Shown one piece after another: positions 33,948 through 45,027 of a stretch of 64,000 nt of DNA (the first letter of the stretch is position 1; every line of letters begins with the position of its first letter). The notes below the pieces were generated by a model. The model searched no databases. It was not told the origin of the DNA and saw nothing but the letters and a program-made list of their open reading frames with translations. The stretch is from Artocarpus heterophyllus. Its lineage: Eukaryota > Streptophyta > Magnoliopsida > Rosales > Moraceae. The position numbers and the translations under genes were made by a program. The stretch lies in NCBI GenBank assembly GCA_025403435.1, contig CM046354.1:43039779-43103778 (forward strand), in the 5' to 3' direction.

Positions 33948-36013
33948 TACTTACTTGATGCAAATGTTAGACAACTCAATCTCGATTTCCCTTCTCCTAG
34001 ACTCCTAGGATCCTGTTGGCCAATTACAAAGTCATTAGCCAAATTTCACTATGTTTCGATACAAAACATTCGTTAGTTAATAAATTGAGTTGCATTACTA
34101 TATACAACTCTAAGAACCACTGGTTTTTTTTATTTCTATCTAACTCTACCCTATCGTTTTTAATGAAGGATGAGAACCTTTTTAACCATTCTTTTTCCAT
34201 TTGGAACCGTTTGGAGCAGTGTTACTTGGGCAAAAATGACGATTTTGCCCTCTATGGGTACACTAACCTACCCGAGCTCGATTTCGTTATTCTTGCGAAA
34301 ATAACCACATGCTAATTTTAAAATAACACCTTAGTGGGTCAAATCTCCTTATTTCTCCATTTCCATAAAACTTTGCGATTTAATCCCTGAACTGAAAATT
34401 TTGACGATTTTGCCCCCGGGACTAAAATTTATCTCTTCACATCAAAATGTCTTATTTTTCAAAAGGAATATTTTTACTCAAAGTACCATGCCTTAAATCA
34501 TTTTGAAAAATAATATTTTTACCATTTTAACATTTTTTTCACTTTTGATAAATTCTTGAAAAATCAAAAACTCACAAACAGTTAAGTTTTTCAACGAACC
34601 ATCTACTAAGCCTAACAGTTTCATCGAGATCTACAACTTTCGTGTTTTAACATTTCTCAAAATCTCTTTGTACAGGGGTGTTTTTTGGCGTTTTTCAAAT
34701 CTACTGAGGGAAAACTTTTTTCTTTCAATCTAGTCCTTAGGGTATTTTGGTAAAAATCTATTTTAAAACTGTAAATCTACCCCTATATAAATAATTTCAA
34801 CCTTTGTTGGAATCATTTACCACATCAAGCAACACTTTTGAAAAACTAGCAATAAAAATTGCAAAAATATACTTTTTACACACACTATCATTTTCAACAT
34901 TTAAACCTCAATTTTCACATTCTCAACCTGCTATAATTCATATTTCCATGGGTTTCAACCAAAACTAATTGAAGAACCCATATGCTTTTGAGAAGATAAA
35001 AGTAAAAAACAAAAATCATAAAATTTCAAAACTTTAAAATAAAAACTTACCCCAAATAGCACTTTTTGATTTTTAGCATTCCAAGGCTCCTTTAGGTCTC
35101 CTTCTTAGACGCCACTTCCATGCAAAAATACCATAAATTAGTCTCCTTTCTTTTTCTCAAGAAAAACCCTAAAAACCCTTTAAAAAGTTTAGGTTTTTAC
35201 CTTATATCTTGTAAAAATTCCTTGAATCTTGCCACTTGAACTTAAGTGGGGTTGTTTTTGCAAAGTTTTGGACTTGAGAAATTTTTTTAGAGGGTCCTTC
35301 AATGGTTGCCGAAGCTAGAGGAAGAAGATGGAAGAGAAAATTTGGATAAAATCACATTAATTTCTCACTTATCCAAATGGGTGACTCATGGGGTAATCAA
35401 GTGGGTTACCCTAGGTGTCATGAGGTGATTGGGCCACCTTTCATGACATGTGGCCCAATGGAAATCCAAGGAGTGTCCACTTTGTGGAGTTAAAAATTTA
35501 TACCGTGTAATTTTTTGCCACACAGTATTTTTCCTATACTTTCGTAGCCAAATCAGTGCCATTTCATATCCTTAGACTGTGTAAACTATTTTCCTTACCT
35601 TCGGTTCACTTTTAGAGGCCAAACGTAACTTTTTTCATATCTGTGTTTTCACTTAGCAGTATACTTATACTGCATCGGTCTTTTTCTTACACTGGGTTAG
35701 GTCTCGGTAGACTCTATATCATATTTGTATTCTAAGTACCCATGTATTTATATCACAATTTTACAACTAATTGTGATATAAAATTCATTTTATGGATACT
35801 ATTTACAAATTTTTGAGTAATTAAACTCATAAAATCTATATTAGAAATATCTAATACGGCTCATTGCATCACAATACAGTGAAATTTCTATTTAATACGG
35901 CTTATTATTTATATTATCGTAATTTTACAAAAATTACAATTTTTAAGGGTAAATTCATTAATTAAACCTGATTAAATAATATGTTTTATTAATGAATTTT
36001 TTTGGTCATTACA
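33948..36013 (-). repeat. Element C 3' LTR, outer end missing
   Basis: Aligns with 42950-45027 and ends GGTCATTACA (TGTAATGACC on the minus strand) next to the PPT. The part matching 42041-42949 is absent. At the break, block copy 1 ends at 33942 and five bases separate it from the LTR. A plus-strand open frame (34016-34315) is within the LTR and not a gene. Confidence 0.9.
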
Positions 36014-36026
36014 ATCTACCATCCTT
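36014..36026 (-). other. Polypurine-like tract of element C
   Basis: The minus strand reads AAGGATGGTAGAT next to the LTR start TGTAATGACC, purine-rich with a few pyrimidines. Confidence 0.6.
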
Positions 36027-36047
36027 AGAAATTTTCATCCTCGAAAA

Positions 36048-36591
36048 TCAAAACAATTCGGGGTAGACTTTCCTCATTTCATCCTCTCGTTCCCATGTTG
36101 CTTCTTCTACTTGTTGGTTGCGCCATAAAACTTTGACGAGAGGTATCTTTTTGTTCCTTAATTCCTTTTCTTCTTGTGCTAGGATTTGAACTGGTTTTTC
36201 TTCATAAGACAGGTTCTCCTGTACGTCAATTTCCTCTGGCTGTAGAACATGCGAAGGATTCGGTACATATTTCTTTAGCATGGATACATAGAATACGTTG
36301 TGTATCGATGCTAGATCAGAGGGTACGGCCAACTTATATGCTACATTGCCTATCCGTTCTAAGATTTTGAATGGTCCAATGTATCTTGGGCCAAGCTTTT
36401 CCTTTCTTTCCAAACCTGATTACTCCTTTCATCGGTGTCACCTTCAAGAAGACTAGATCCCCTACTTGGAATTCCAGGGGTCTTCGTCGCCGATCTGCGT
36501 AACTCTTTTGACGACTAAAGGCAGTTTCCATTCGTTGACGGATTAATTTCACATCCTCCGTCGTCCTTTGCACAAAATCCGTTGTCGACAA
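36048..36591 (-). pseudogene. Element C integrase C-terminus and chromodomain
   Basis: The minus strand gives an integrase C-terminal piece (36334-36591: RRRPLEFQVGDLVFLKVTPM) and, in another frame, 36048-36413: LGPRYIGPFKILERIGNVAY, then a chromodomain-like tail with VQILAQEEKELRNKKIPLVK and VLWRNQQVEEATWERED. In chromoviruses this domain is thought to tether integration to heterochromatin marks. A frame change near 36400 separates the two. The last acidic and aromatic residues (ATWEREDEMRKVYPELF) are well kept. Confidence 0.88.
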
Positions 36592-37668
36592 TGTCTTTTC
36601 TCCCGTTTCATACTAATGCAATGGCGATCTGCATCTTCTTCCGTAAAGAGCTTCATAAGGAGCCATTCCTATGGAAGCTTGATAACTATTATTATAAGCG
36701 AATTCGATCAATGGTAGCTTTTTATCCTATCCTCCTTTGAAATCTAGTACACAGGTTCTCAACATATCTTCTAGGGTTTGAATGGTCCTTTCAGATTGAC
36801 CATCAGTTTGGGGGTGGAAGGCTATGCTAAACGTCAGCTTTGTTCCCATGGCTTAATCAACTCTCTTCCAAAATTTGGAAGTGAACTAGGCAATCATGAT
36901 CAGAAATTATGGATTTCAGGACTCCATGGTATCTAACTATCTAGGCTACATATAGTTCAACTAGTTTTTCCATAGAACTGCTAAGTTTAATGGGTAAGAA
37001 GTGAGTTGATTTCGTCAATCTATCAACAATTACCCATATAGCGTTATGTCCACCCATAGTTCTGGGTAACCCAGTCACCAGATCCATAGTTATCTAGTCC
37101 CATTTCCATTCGGGAATTTTAATTTTTTGTAATTCGCTTGCTGGCTGTTGATGCTCAGCTTTTACCTTTTGGCAGTAAGGCATTTGGCGACAAATTATGC
37201 GACATCGTTCTTCATTCCGTGCCACCAATAGTGCTCTTTAAAATCTTGGTACATTTTAGTAGCTCCTAGATGAGCCACGTAGGGTGCTTCGTGAGCTTCT
37301 TCTAATACTTGCTTCTTTAATCCTTCATCATTGGGGATGCAGATTCTGCCCTTATAATGGAGAATGCCATCTTCTAAGATGCTAAATTCTATTTCTTTGT
37401 TCTCAAGAACCTCATTCCTAGCTTTAAGTAGCGACGGATCTACTTCTTGTCGCTCTTTTAAGTTCTCCAAGATAGCTGGTCGAAAAGACAAATGGGCCAA
37501 TCTTCTAGTGATTAGCTCTATTCCTGCTTCCATCAAGTCCTTCTGAAGGGGTTTTGGCATTAACTGTATCATTGCAAGCGAAGACCTTGTTCTACGACCA
37601 AGGGCATTGGCTACTCGATTAGCCTTTCCTGGGTGATACAAAATTGCACAGTTGTAGTCTTTAACCAA
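36592..37668 (-). pseudogene. Element C integrase zinc region and core; end of RNase H
   Basis: The open frame 37195-37668 starts with the RNase H end (HPGKANRVANALGRR, where the usual VADALSR acidic residue is Asn) and continues to the integrase zinc-binding region (EEAHEAPYVAHLGATKMYQD and YWWHGMKNDVA). The core from 37190 down to 36592 has no long frame, but gypsy integrase blocks can be followed through stops. Integrase would insert the cDNA; it cannot be made here. Confidence 0.8.
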
Positions 37669-37994
37669 CTCTAGCCACCTTCACTGTCTCATGTTAAGCT
37701 GCTTCTGCGTGAAGATATATTTCATACTCTGATGATCTGTATATATCTCACATTTAACTCCATATAAATAATGACGCCAAATCTTTAATGTAAACATGAC
37801 CGCTGCTAACTTCAAGTCGTGCGTTGGATAATTCCTTGCATGATCCTTCAGCTATCGGGATGCGTACGCAATTACTTTTTCGTTTTGCATAAGAACGGCT
37901 CCTAAGCCTGTCTTTGACGCATCACTATAAATCACATAGTTTCCTATGTTTGGATCTGGTATAGACAGTACCGGGGCACTTGTGAGTCGTTTCT
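37669..37994 (-). pseudogene. Element C RNase H (degraded)
   Basis: There is no open frame, but the minus strand retains gypsy RNase H fragments such as LGAVLMQN-, [16 protein letters not shown] and HYLYGVK-type sequence with stops between. Confidence 0.7.
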
Positions 37995-38804
37995 TTAACT
38001 CTTTGAAACTTTCCTCGCACTTCTTAGTTCATTCATACTTTGCTGCTTTCCGTGTAAGTGCAGTGAGTGGTGCTGCAAGTCGGGAAAATCCTTCCATAAA
38101 ACGTCGAAGTAGCCTGCTAAACTGTGGAAACTTCTGATTTTGGTTACGCTTTTCGGTGTAGGCCACTTATTCACCGCTTCCACTTTAGTGGGATCAACGG
38201 ATACTCCATCCCGTGTCACCACGTGTCCTAGGAAATGGACCTTCTCCAGCCAAAACTCACATTTTGAGAACTTGGCGTACAATTGATGCCTTCTCAATAA
38301 TTGTAGTGTGATCCTCAGGTGCTCTTCATGTTCCTCTGGCGTTCTTGAATATATCAGGATATTGTTAATAAAAACTATGACAAACTTGTCGAGGTAGTCC
38401 TTGAAAATCCGGTTCATAAGATCCATAAATGCTGCCGGGGCATTAGTCAGTCCAAATGGCATGACACAAAACTCATAATGCCCATACCGCGTTCGAAATG
38501 TCGTCTTTGGCATGTCCTCCTCTTTAACCCGAAGTTGATGATATCCAGAGCGTAGATCGATCTTCGAGAATACTGACGCTCCTTTCAATTGATCAAATAG
38601 GTCATCAATCCTTGGAAGTGGATACTTATTCTTAATTGTGACTTTGTTTAGTTCTCGATAATCGACGCACATTCGTAACGTTCCATCTTTCTTCTTGACA
38701 AATAATACAGGTGCTCCCCATGGGGAATGACTCGGCCGAATAAATCCTTTATCCAGCAACTCTTGTAGTTGCACCTGCAGCTCTTTGAGCTCTCCTGGAG
38801 CCAT
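37995..38804 (-). pseudogene. Element C reverse transcriptase, catalytic aspartates replaced
   Basis: Open frame of 269 codons. Gypsy RT blocks in order: [20 protein letters not shown] (residues 20-39), [20 protein letters not shown] (41-60), [12 protein letters not shown] with the first catalytic Asp at residue 83, [12 protein letters not shown] (115-126), and the catalytic box, which reads [12 protein letters not shown] (residues 142-153) where the family has IDD. Both metal-binding aspartates are Asn, encoded at 38361-38366, so the enzyme would be dead. Each change is one G-to-A transition on the coding strand. The frame drifts at its C-terminus near 38080. Confidence 0.92.
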
Positions 38805-39460
38805 ACGATACGGTGCCTTCGATATCGGGCTGTACCTGGCGTCAACTCAATTTTGAATGAAATCTCCCGTTCCGGCAGTAAGCCTGGTAACTCGTCTGGA
38901 AACACGTCCGTAAACTCTTTTACTATGGGGACATTCTTTGGTCCTAACTGAGCCTCTTGTTCCTTGTTTACCAAGTTCACCAAATAACCGGTGCATCCAC
39001 TTTCCAACATCCTTCTCGCCTTGAGTGCCAAAATTAGCGCCTTTGGAGCCTTAGGAACCTTTCCTGAATACACGAACTTCTCACTTCCAGAAGGTCGGAA
39101 TGTAACCTTATGATGTCTACAGTTAATCTTGGCCGTGTACTTTCCCAAGAAATCCATTCCTAGGATAACATCATAATCTTGTATATCAATTATGATCAAA
39201 TCAATATACAATTCCCTTCCACAAAGGGTAATGGGTACGTGACGTAACCAATATTCAAAATCTAATACCTCCCCAAAAGGAAGTGTAGTTTTAAAAGTCT
39301 GTTCTATTCTATCCCATTCATTCCCTAACCTTTTAGCAAACTTAAGCGAGGCAAATGAATGTGTTGCTTCAGAGTCAAATAAAACATAAGCATCGGTATT
39401 GACAACAGAAAACTGACCTATTACCATTGACGATGTTCCTGCATCATCCTCCTTCTTCAT
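38805..39460 (-). pseudogene. Element C protease and linker to RT
   Basis: The open frame runs 39460 to 38648 and overlaps the RT frame because of a frameshift near 38800. The retropepsin has active site VLFDSEATHSF, where the usual DSGATHSF glycine is Glu (codon at 39368-39370), and the second conserved block DYDVILGMDFLGKY. The VKEFTDVFPDELPGLLPERE linker typical of gypsy follows. Protease would mature the polyprotein; loss of the active-site glycine should inactivate it. Confidence 0.9.
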
Positions 39461-40665
39461 GTAAGCATAAATTCATCCACTGGGTTCCGGAGCGTCCAAG
39501 CATCCCTGACTGACATTAGGGCCTTCAATCTGTGCTTGGACTGCGTGAAGTTGGTTCTGGGGATTGGATAAGCAGTTTCTGGCATAGTACCCTTCTTTTC
39601 CATAGAGGAAGCACTTGTTGATACTAGCTTTACATTCTTCAGCATGCCTTTTTCTGCACTGATTGCGATGAGGCTTATTGTTTCCTCCATCATCGATTCT
39701 TTTATGAGGTTGTCCTTTTTGATTCTTTGGACTAATCGTGTTCCATTTCCTCTTATTGTTAGCATTGCGATTCCATCCAACTAGATGGCTCTGGGACTGC
39801 CCCTGACTTGGAATGCTTCCTTACCCTTTCGCCTGTACTTGGCTCTTGTTAGCTAAAGCCTTCTCCTCCCTTAGAGTCTTGAAAATTCTTGCCCTTTCCT
39901 CCTTGTCACGGGCAATTATGAATTCGGCTCTAGTAGCTCGTTCAATATAATCCTCTACATCCTTAGGGGCTTGCCCTCCACTATCGACTATAAGGGCAAT
40001 GTCAGTTCGAAACAGTCTCATCAATCTTTTTATTTGTTCCCGATTTGTGGGTACCAGTTCTGGACATAAGTGCGCCAATTGGTTGAACCTCTTCACGGCA
40101 TCTACCACTGACATGTTGCCTTGTTTAAAGTTATTGAATTCTTTTTGCTAGGCTGTCATCGTTTCCACATTGAAATAAGCCCTTCTGAATTCTTCCATGA
40201 AATCAGGCCATGTCATTTCATTTACGTTCCTTCTTCATTCTATTGATTCCCACCATCTCCTAGCATCCTTGGTGAGAGAAAATGAGGCACACAAGACTTT
40301 CTCATGGTCACTAAGCCCCATAAATTTCAAAACTTGTTCTATACCAGTAAGCTAATCATTGGCTTTTAATGGATCATAGATCCATCAAATTCTAGGGCTT
40401 TCATCCGTCGGAATCTTTCATAGAATTTGGCAGTAGATGCTACCAAAACAAGTGGAACAACTGGAGCAACTGGTTCCACTTGCTGAGGTGGTGGTACTGG
40501 GAATAGCGAGTTTGCACGTGCCTGTGGTTCGGGATTCTGATTCGCTAACTGCTCTCTTAACTCTTACATTTCTAGCTCCTGAGCTCGGAGTTTCTGCTGT
40601 AACTCCATAATCATGGCCATCAAATCTGGGTTCATAGGTTCTCCGGGTGTATCAGCCATCGATAA
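39461..40665 (-). pseudogene. gag: Element C gag with degraded zinc knuckle
   Basis: The minus strand starts at an ATG near 40660 (MADTPGEPMNPDLMAMIMEL), followed by a proline-rich stretch and the gag core with stops. The open part 39821-40114 has DAVKRFNQLAHLCPELVPT and YIERATRAEFIIARDKE, the usual end of gypsy gag. The zinc knuckle near 39570-39613 reads CFLYGKEGYYARNC: the second Cys (39602-39604) and the His (39587-39589) are both Tyr, so it cannot bind zinc. Gag packages element RNA in the family; here it is broken by several stops. Confidence 0.8.
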
Positions 40666-41091
40666 TAAATAGGTTTACAAGCCTATTATACAATTTCATT
40701 ATTACGTAAATATATACTATTAACTTAATAGTACTTTAAAAAGAACATTCTCCAATCATATAAATACATGCAAACATAAACGATAACATAACTCAATATC
40801 TCATTTCATACATTTCAGTTCATACATTTCATTTCCTTTTTACATTCTTCATTCTCATAACATTACATACATAATTGACATACATACTTACATACTTACT
40901 TTCTTTTTCTTACATAAACTGTTCATATCATTTTTGGGAGCAGTTATCACTTCCGGCTACATATACCCTATTGCCGCGAAGGATACCACTTGCCGGTCAT
41001 ACATATACAAAAGCAACAAGGCTCAAAACTGTGATGACCACACATCTACATACATCTTAATACATACAGATCTTCATAGATCCCTTTTCTT
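40666..41091 (-). other. Spacer between the two gag-like frames of element C
   Basis: AT-rich sequence with several CATAC/CATTTC-type short repeats (about 40780-40910); I see no gene. Confidence 0.6.
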
Positions 41092-41889
41092 CTAATCCGA
41101 GTCTACTCTTGACACATCACTATGTTTGGAATCCTCCTCAAGATCTTCCTCTTCTTTTTCATTTGAATCGGTAGACTCATCGTCACTTGCAATTATGTGT
41201 TCGGGAATAAATTCAAGCCCTTCATCTTCATCATCCTCGTCTTCATCATCCTCGTCCATATCTACTGGGGATCTTCCAAGGGTGTGACTACATTTGTTCT
41301 GCATGCAATACTGCCATAAGGAAATCATTGACACTAAGGTAATTCCCTGGATACTGCATTTGCTGCTAGACGGCATCTAGAAGATCTCTCCATACAAGGT
41401 CGCAGATGCGCCGTAAAGGTATCTCTGGTGGAATCAATGGTACCATGGTAGGGCAAAACCTGAGAATATAATGATCCACTGGCTCACCAACGTATCTTCC
41501 CCATATTGGTTCTATTAGTAGGTACAATTGATGTCTCCACTCTGCCCACAACATTAGAATCACCTAGACATGCATAATATTTGCTGGGGGTAAGGGTGCA
41601 AATTCGGCTTGGATCTGTTCTCTGAAGCCTTGCCAATCCCTTGGTTGCTCATCAGGTTCAATCCTCAGCCACCATACTAAGGCTTCCCTCAACAACAATC
41701 CTGAGGCCAATAAACCTGGAGGTGTTGTGGCATATGATAGGCATCGAAGATCACCTTAACTGCATGTAGCCATTCGGTCAACACCATAGGCTACCGACTC
41801 CCATAGTATCACGGTGGCATCGCGTCTTGAAAAGCAATACTTGCTCTTTGATCAGCCTCCATGTCACGGTTATGATGCAGCTTCGCCAT
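41092..41889 (-). pseudogene. Extra gag-like reading frame with acidic tail, element C
   Basis: A decayed second frame upstream of the usual gag. It starts near 41889 (MAKLHHNRDMEADQRAS). It then shows gag-like features: LTEWLHAVKVIFDAYHMPQH, EALVWWLRIEPDEQP, DWQGFREQIQAEFAPLPPAN, and in the open frame 41366-41563 EPIWGRYVGEPVDHYILRFC. The open frame 41092-41376 ends in an acidic run (DMDEDDEDEDDEDEG) followed by more Glu/Asp-rich sequence. The W..W-spacing and the 'EFAPLPP' / 'EPVDHYILRF' pattern resemble retrotransposon gag, but the link rests on pattern only. Several stops and frame changes are present. I do not know of this as a standard part of Tekay elements. Confidence 0.55.
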
Positions 41890-42029
41890 ATATTGTATTT
41901 ATTATCGTAATTAATATAACAATTTCATAGATAAAATGAAAACCTAACATTCTTATACTTAAAATTAAACTATCTTACTTGAGCTATGTAGCAGACGACA
42001 ATGTGCAGTAGGATGACAAGATTTCCACT

Positions 42030-42040
42030 CTGATACCAAC
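42030..42040 (-). other. Primer binding site of element C
   Basis: The plus strand CTGATACCAAC reads as initiator tRNA-Met complement TGGTATCAG on the minus strand, and directly abuts the LTR start TGTCATAACCC. It fixes the inner edge of the 5' LTR. Confidence 0.88.
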
Positions 42041-45027
42041 TGTCATAACCCACCTTTTTGGGTTGTGATAAACCTTTTTCTTACTTACTTATAGGCAAAC
42101 TTTAGGAATTTTTTTTTAATAAATGCTTTACATAAACTTGTATTTACATAACCACCTTTCCTTTGCAATATAGTTTATCCAACATTACTTTCAAAATATC
42201 TTAAAATACAATACAACAGAAACCATACCCAATCTATACACTGTTCATCCTTCCGCCAGCTCATCAATAGAATTACTATGACCTTTTTGTCGGAATACCT
42301 ACAGCATAAAATACTTAATGAGCTTACGCCTAGTAAGTCCCATATAAACCCACATGCACATTCAATAAAATGCATGATCTCATTATGCTTTCTTATAATC
42401 TTTCCTTATCTTTATTATTTCTTATCTTTAACTAGGGCCCAAGTGTTTGTACCATTACACACTTAGGTCTAAGTAACACCGTGACCATACTGTAATCCTT
42501 AAACTTCCCTTGAGTTAGGAGTCGGTACGACACTCTTCTTAACTTTTGGTGATTTGTTTACCAATTCACTTATTATGGTTGTCATATCATGCATGATGTG
42601 ATGATCACATGTTATACATAACATAAATGCCCTTGTACGACATAGTACACACAAGTACATACTTTATATATACACTAATACACATTAATATACGCACAGG
42701 TATATGGCATAGTGTACTCACAGGTACTTAACATAATATACACACAGGTACATATCATCATATACACTCAGGTACATGTCATAATATATACTCAGGTATC
42801 TATTCTGTATACTCACCAGTATACACCTTCATATTTATAAATACTAATGCCATTGCATACATACAAGTATACACCTTGATATACACACAGGTATACATAT
42901 ACACATTTTGCACTCTACGCCTACAATTTTATACTGTAGGTGCGATGGGTACTTACTTTATGCGAATGTCAGGCAACTCAACCTCGATTTCCCTTCTCCT
43001 AGACTCCTAAGTTCCTGTTAGCCAATTACAAAGCCATTAGCCAAATTCCACTATGTTTCAATACAAAACATCTGTTACTTAATAAATTGAGTTGCATTAC
43101 TATATACAATTTTAAGAACCACTAGTTTTCTTATTTCTATCTAACTCTACCCTATCGTTTCTAACAAAGGGTGGGAACCTTTTTAACCATTCTTTTTCCA
43201 TTTGGAACGTTTAGGAGCAATTGGGCTTATTTGGGTAAAAATGACGATTTTGCCCTCCGTGGGTTCACTAACCTACCCGAGCTTAATTTCGTTATTCTTA
43301 CAAAAATAACCACATGATAATTTTAAAATAACACCCTAGTGGGTCAAATCTCCTTATTTCTCATTTATGCCCTATTTCCATAAAACTTTACGGTTTAGTC
43401 CTTGAACGAAAAATTTTCACAATTTTGCCACTGGGACTAAAATTTATCTCTTCACATCAAAATGTCATATTTTTCAAAAGGAACATTTTTACTTAAAGTA
43501 CAATACCTTAAATCATTTTGAAAAATAACATTTTTACCATTTTAACATTCTTTTCACTTTTGATAAATTCTTGAAAAATCAAAAACTCACAAACAATTGA
43601 GTTTTTCAACGAACCGTCCATGTTGCCTAATAGTTTCGTTGAGATCTGCAACTTTTGTGTTTTAATTTTTCTCAAAATCTCATTGTACAGGGATGTTTTT
43701 GGGCGTTTTTCAAATCTGTTGAGGGAAAACTTTTTCTTTCAATTTAGTCCTTAGGGTATTTTGGTGAAAATCTATTTTAAAACTGTAAATCTACCGCTGT
43801 ATAAATAATTTCAACCTTTGTTGGAATCATTTACCACATCAAGCAACACTTTTGAAAAATTAGCACTAAAATTGCAAAAAAATGGCTTTTTACACAAACT
43901 ATCATTTTGAACATTTAAACCTCAATTTTCACATTCTCAACCTACCATAATTCATATTTCCATGGGTTTCAACCAAAACTAATTCAAGAACCTATATGCT
44001 TTTGAGAAAATAGAAATCAAAAACAAAAATCATAAAATTTCAAAACTTTAAAATTAAAACTTACCCCAAATAACACTTTTTTTTTTGTAATTTTTTTGCC
44101 TTCCAAGGCTCCTTTAGGTCTCCTTCTTAAACGCCACTTCTATGCAAAAGTACCATAAATTAGTCTCCTTTCTTTTTCCCAAGAAAAACCCTAAAAACCC
44201 TTTAAAAAGTTTAGGTTTTTACCTTAAATCTTGTAAAAATTCCTTGAATCTTGCCTCTTGAACTTAAGTGGGGTTGTTTTTGCAAAGTTTTAGACTTGAG
44301 AAATTTTTTGAGAGGGTCCTTCAATGGTTGCCGAAGCTAGAGGAAGAAGATGGAAGAAAAAATTTGGATAAAATCACATTAATTTCTTACTTATCCAAAT
44401 GGGTGACTCATGGGGTAATCAAGTGGGTTACCCTTGGTGTCATGAGGTGATTGGGCCACCTTTCATGACATGTGGCCCAATAGAAATCCAAGGAGTGTCC
44501 ACTTTGTGGAGTGAAAAATTTATACTGTGTAATTTTTCATCACACAATATTTTTCCTATAATGTCGTGGTCAAATTAGTGCCATTTCATATCCTTAGACT
44601 GTGTAAACTATTTTCCTTACCTTCGGTTCACTTTTGGAGGCCAAACGTAACTTTTTCCATATTTATGTTTTCACTTAGCAGTATACTTATACTGCATCGG
44701 TCTTTGTCTTACATTGGGTTAGGTCTCGGTAGACTCTATATCATATTTTTATTCTAAATACCTATGTGTTTATGTCACAATTTTACAATTAATTGTGATA
44801 TAAAATTCATTTTATGGATATTATTTACAAATTTTTGAGTAATTAAGCTCATAAAATCTGTATTATAAATATCCAACATTGCATGACAATACAGTGAAAT
44901 TTCTATTTAATACAGCTTATTATTTATATTATCGTAATTTTATAAAATTACAAATTTTAAGGGTAAATTCATTAATTAAACCCGATTAAATAATAGGTTT
45001 TATTAATAAATTTTTCTGGTCATTACA
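42041..45027 (-). repeat. Element C 5' LTR (2987 bp)
   Basis: Begins TGTCATAACCCACC next to the PBS and ends GGTCATTACA at 45027. Positions 42950-45027 align with the 3' LTR at 33948-36013; the first roughly 910 bp are unmatched in the window. The next bases, GTATG, belong to element D. Confidence 0.9.
42610..42930. repeat. Degenerate tandem repeat in C's 5' LTR
   Basis: About a dozen irregular copies of a 20-30-bp unit containing CA(C/G)AGGTA(C/T)A and TATACAC. It lies in the portion missing from the other LTR. Confidence 0.7.

Larger units (their letters stand above)
33948..45027 (-). mobile_element. Element C: Ty3/gypsy chromovirus (Tekay/Del-like), left LTR truncated
   Basis: Minus-strand element. 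Right LTR 42041-45027 (2987 bp) begins beside the PBS; left LTR 33948-36013 lacks about 910 bp at its outer end. Internal order on the minus strand is leader with an extra gag-like frame, gag, protease, RT, RNase H, integrase and a chromodomain. The terminal chromodomain and LTRs of about 3 kb fit the Tekay/Del group (assignment by inference). The right flank is element D's integrase, interrupted at 45028. The left flank is block copy 1, so the element no longer sits between matching flanks. Coding capacity is destroyed. Confidence 0.9.
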
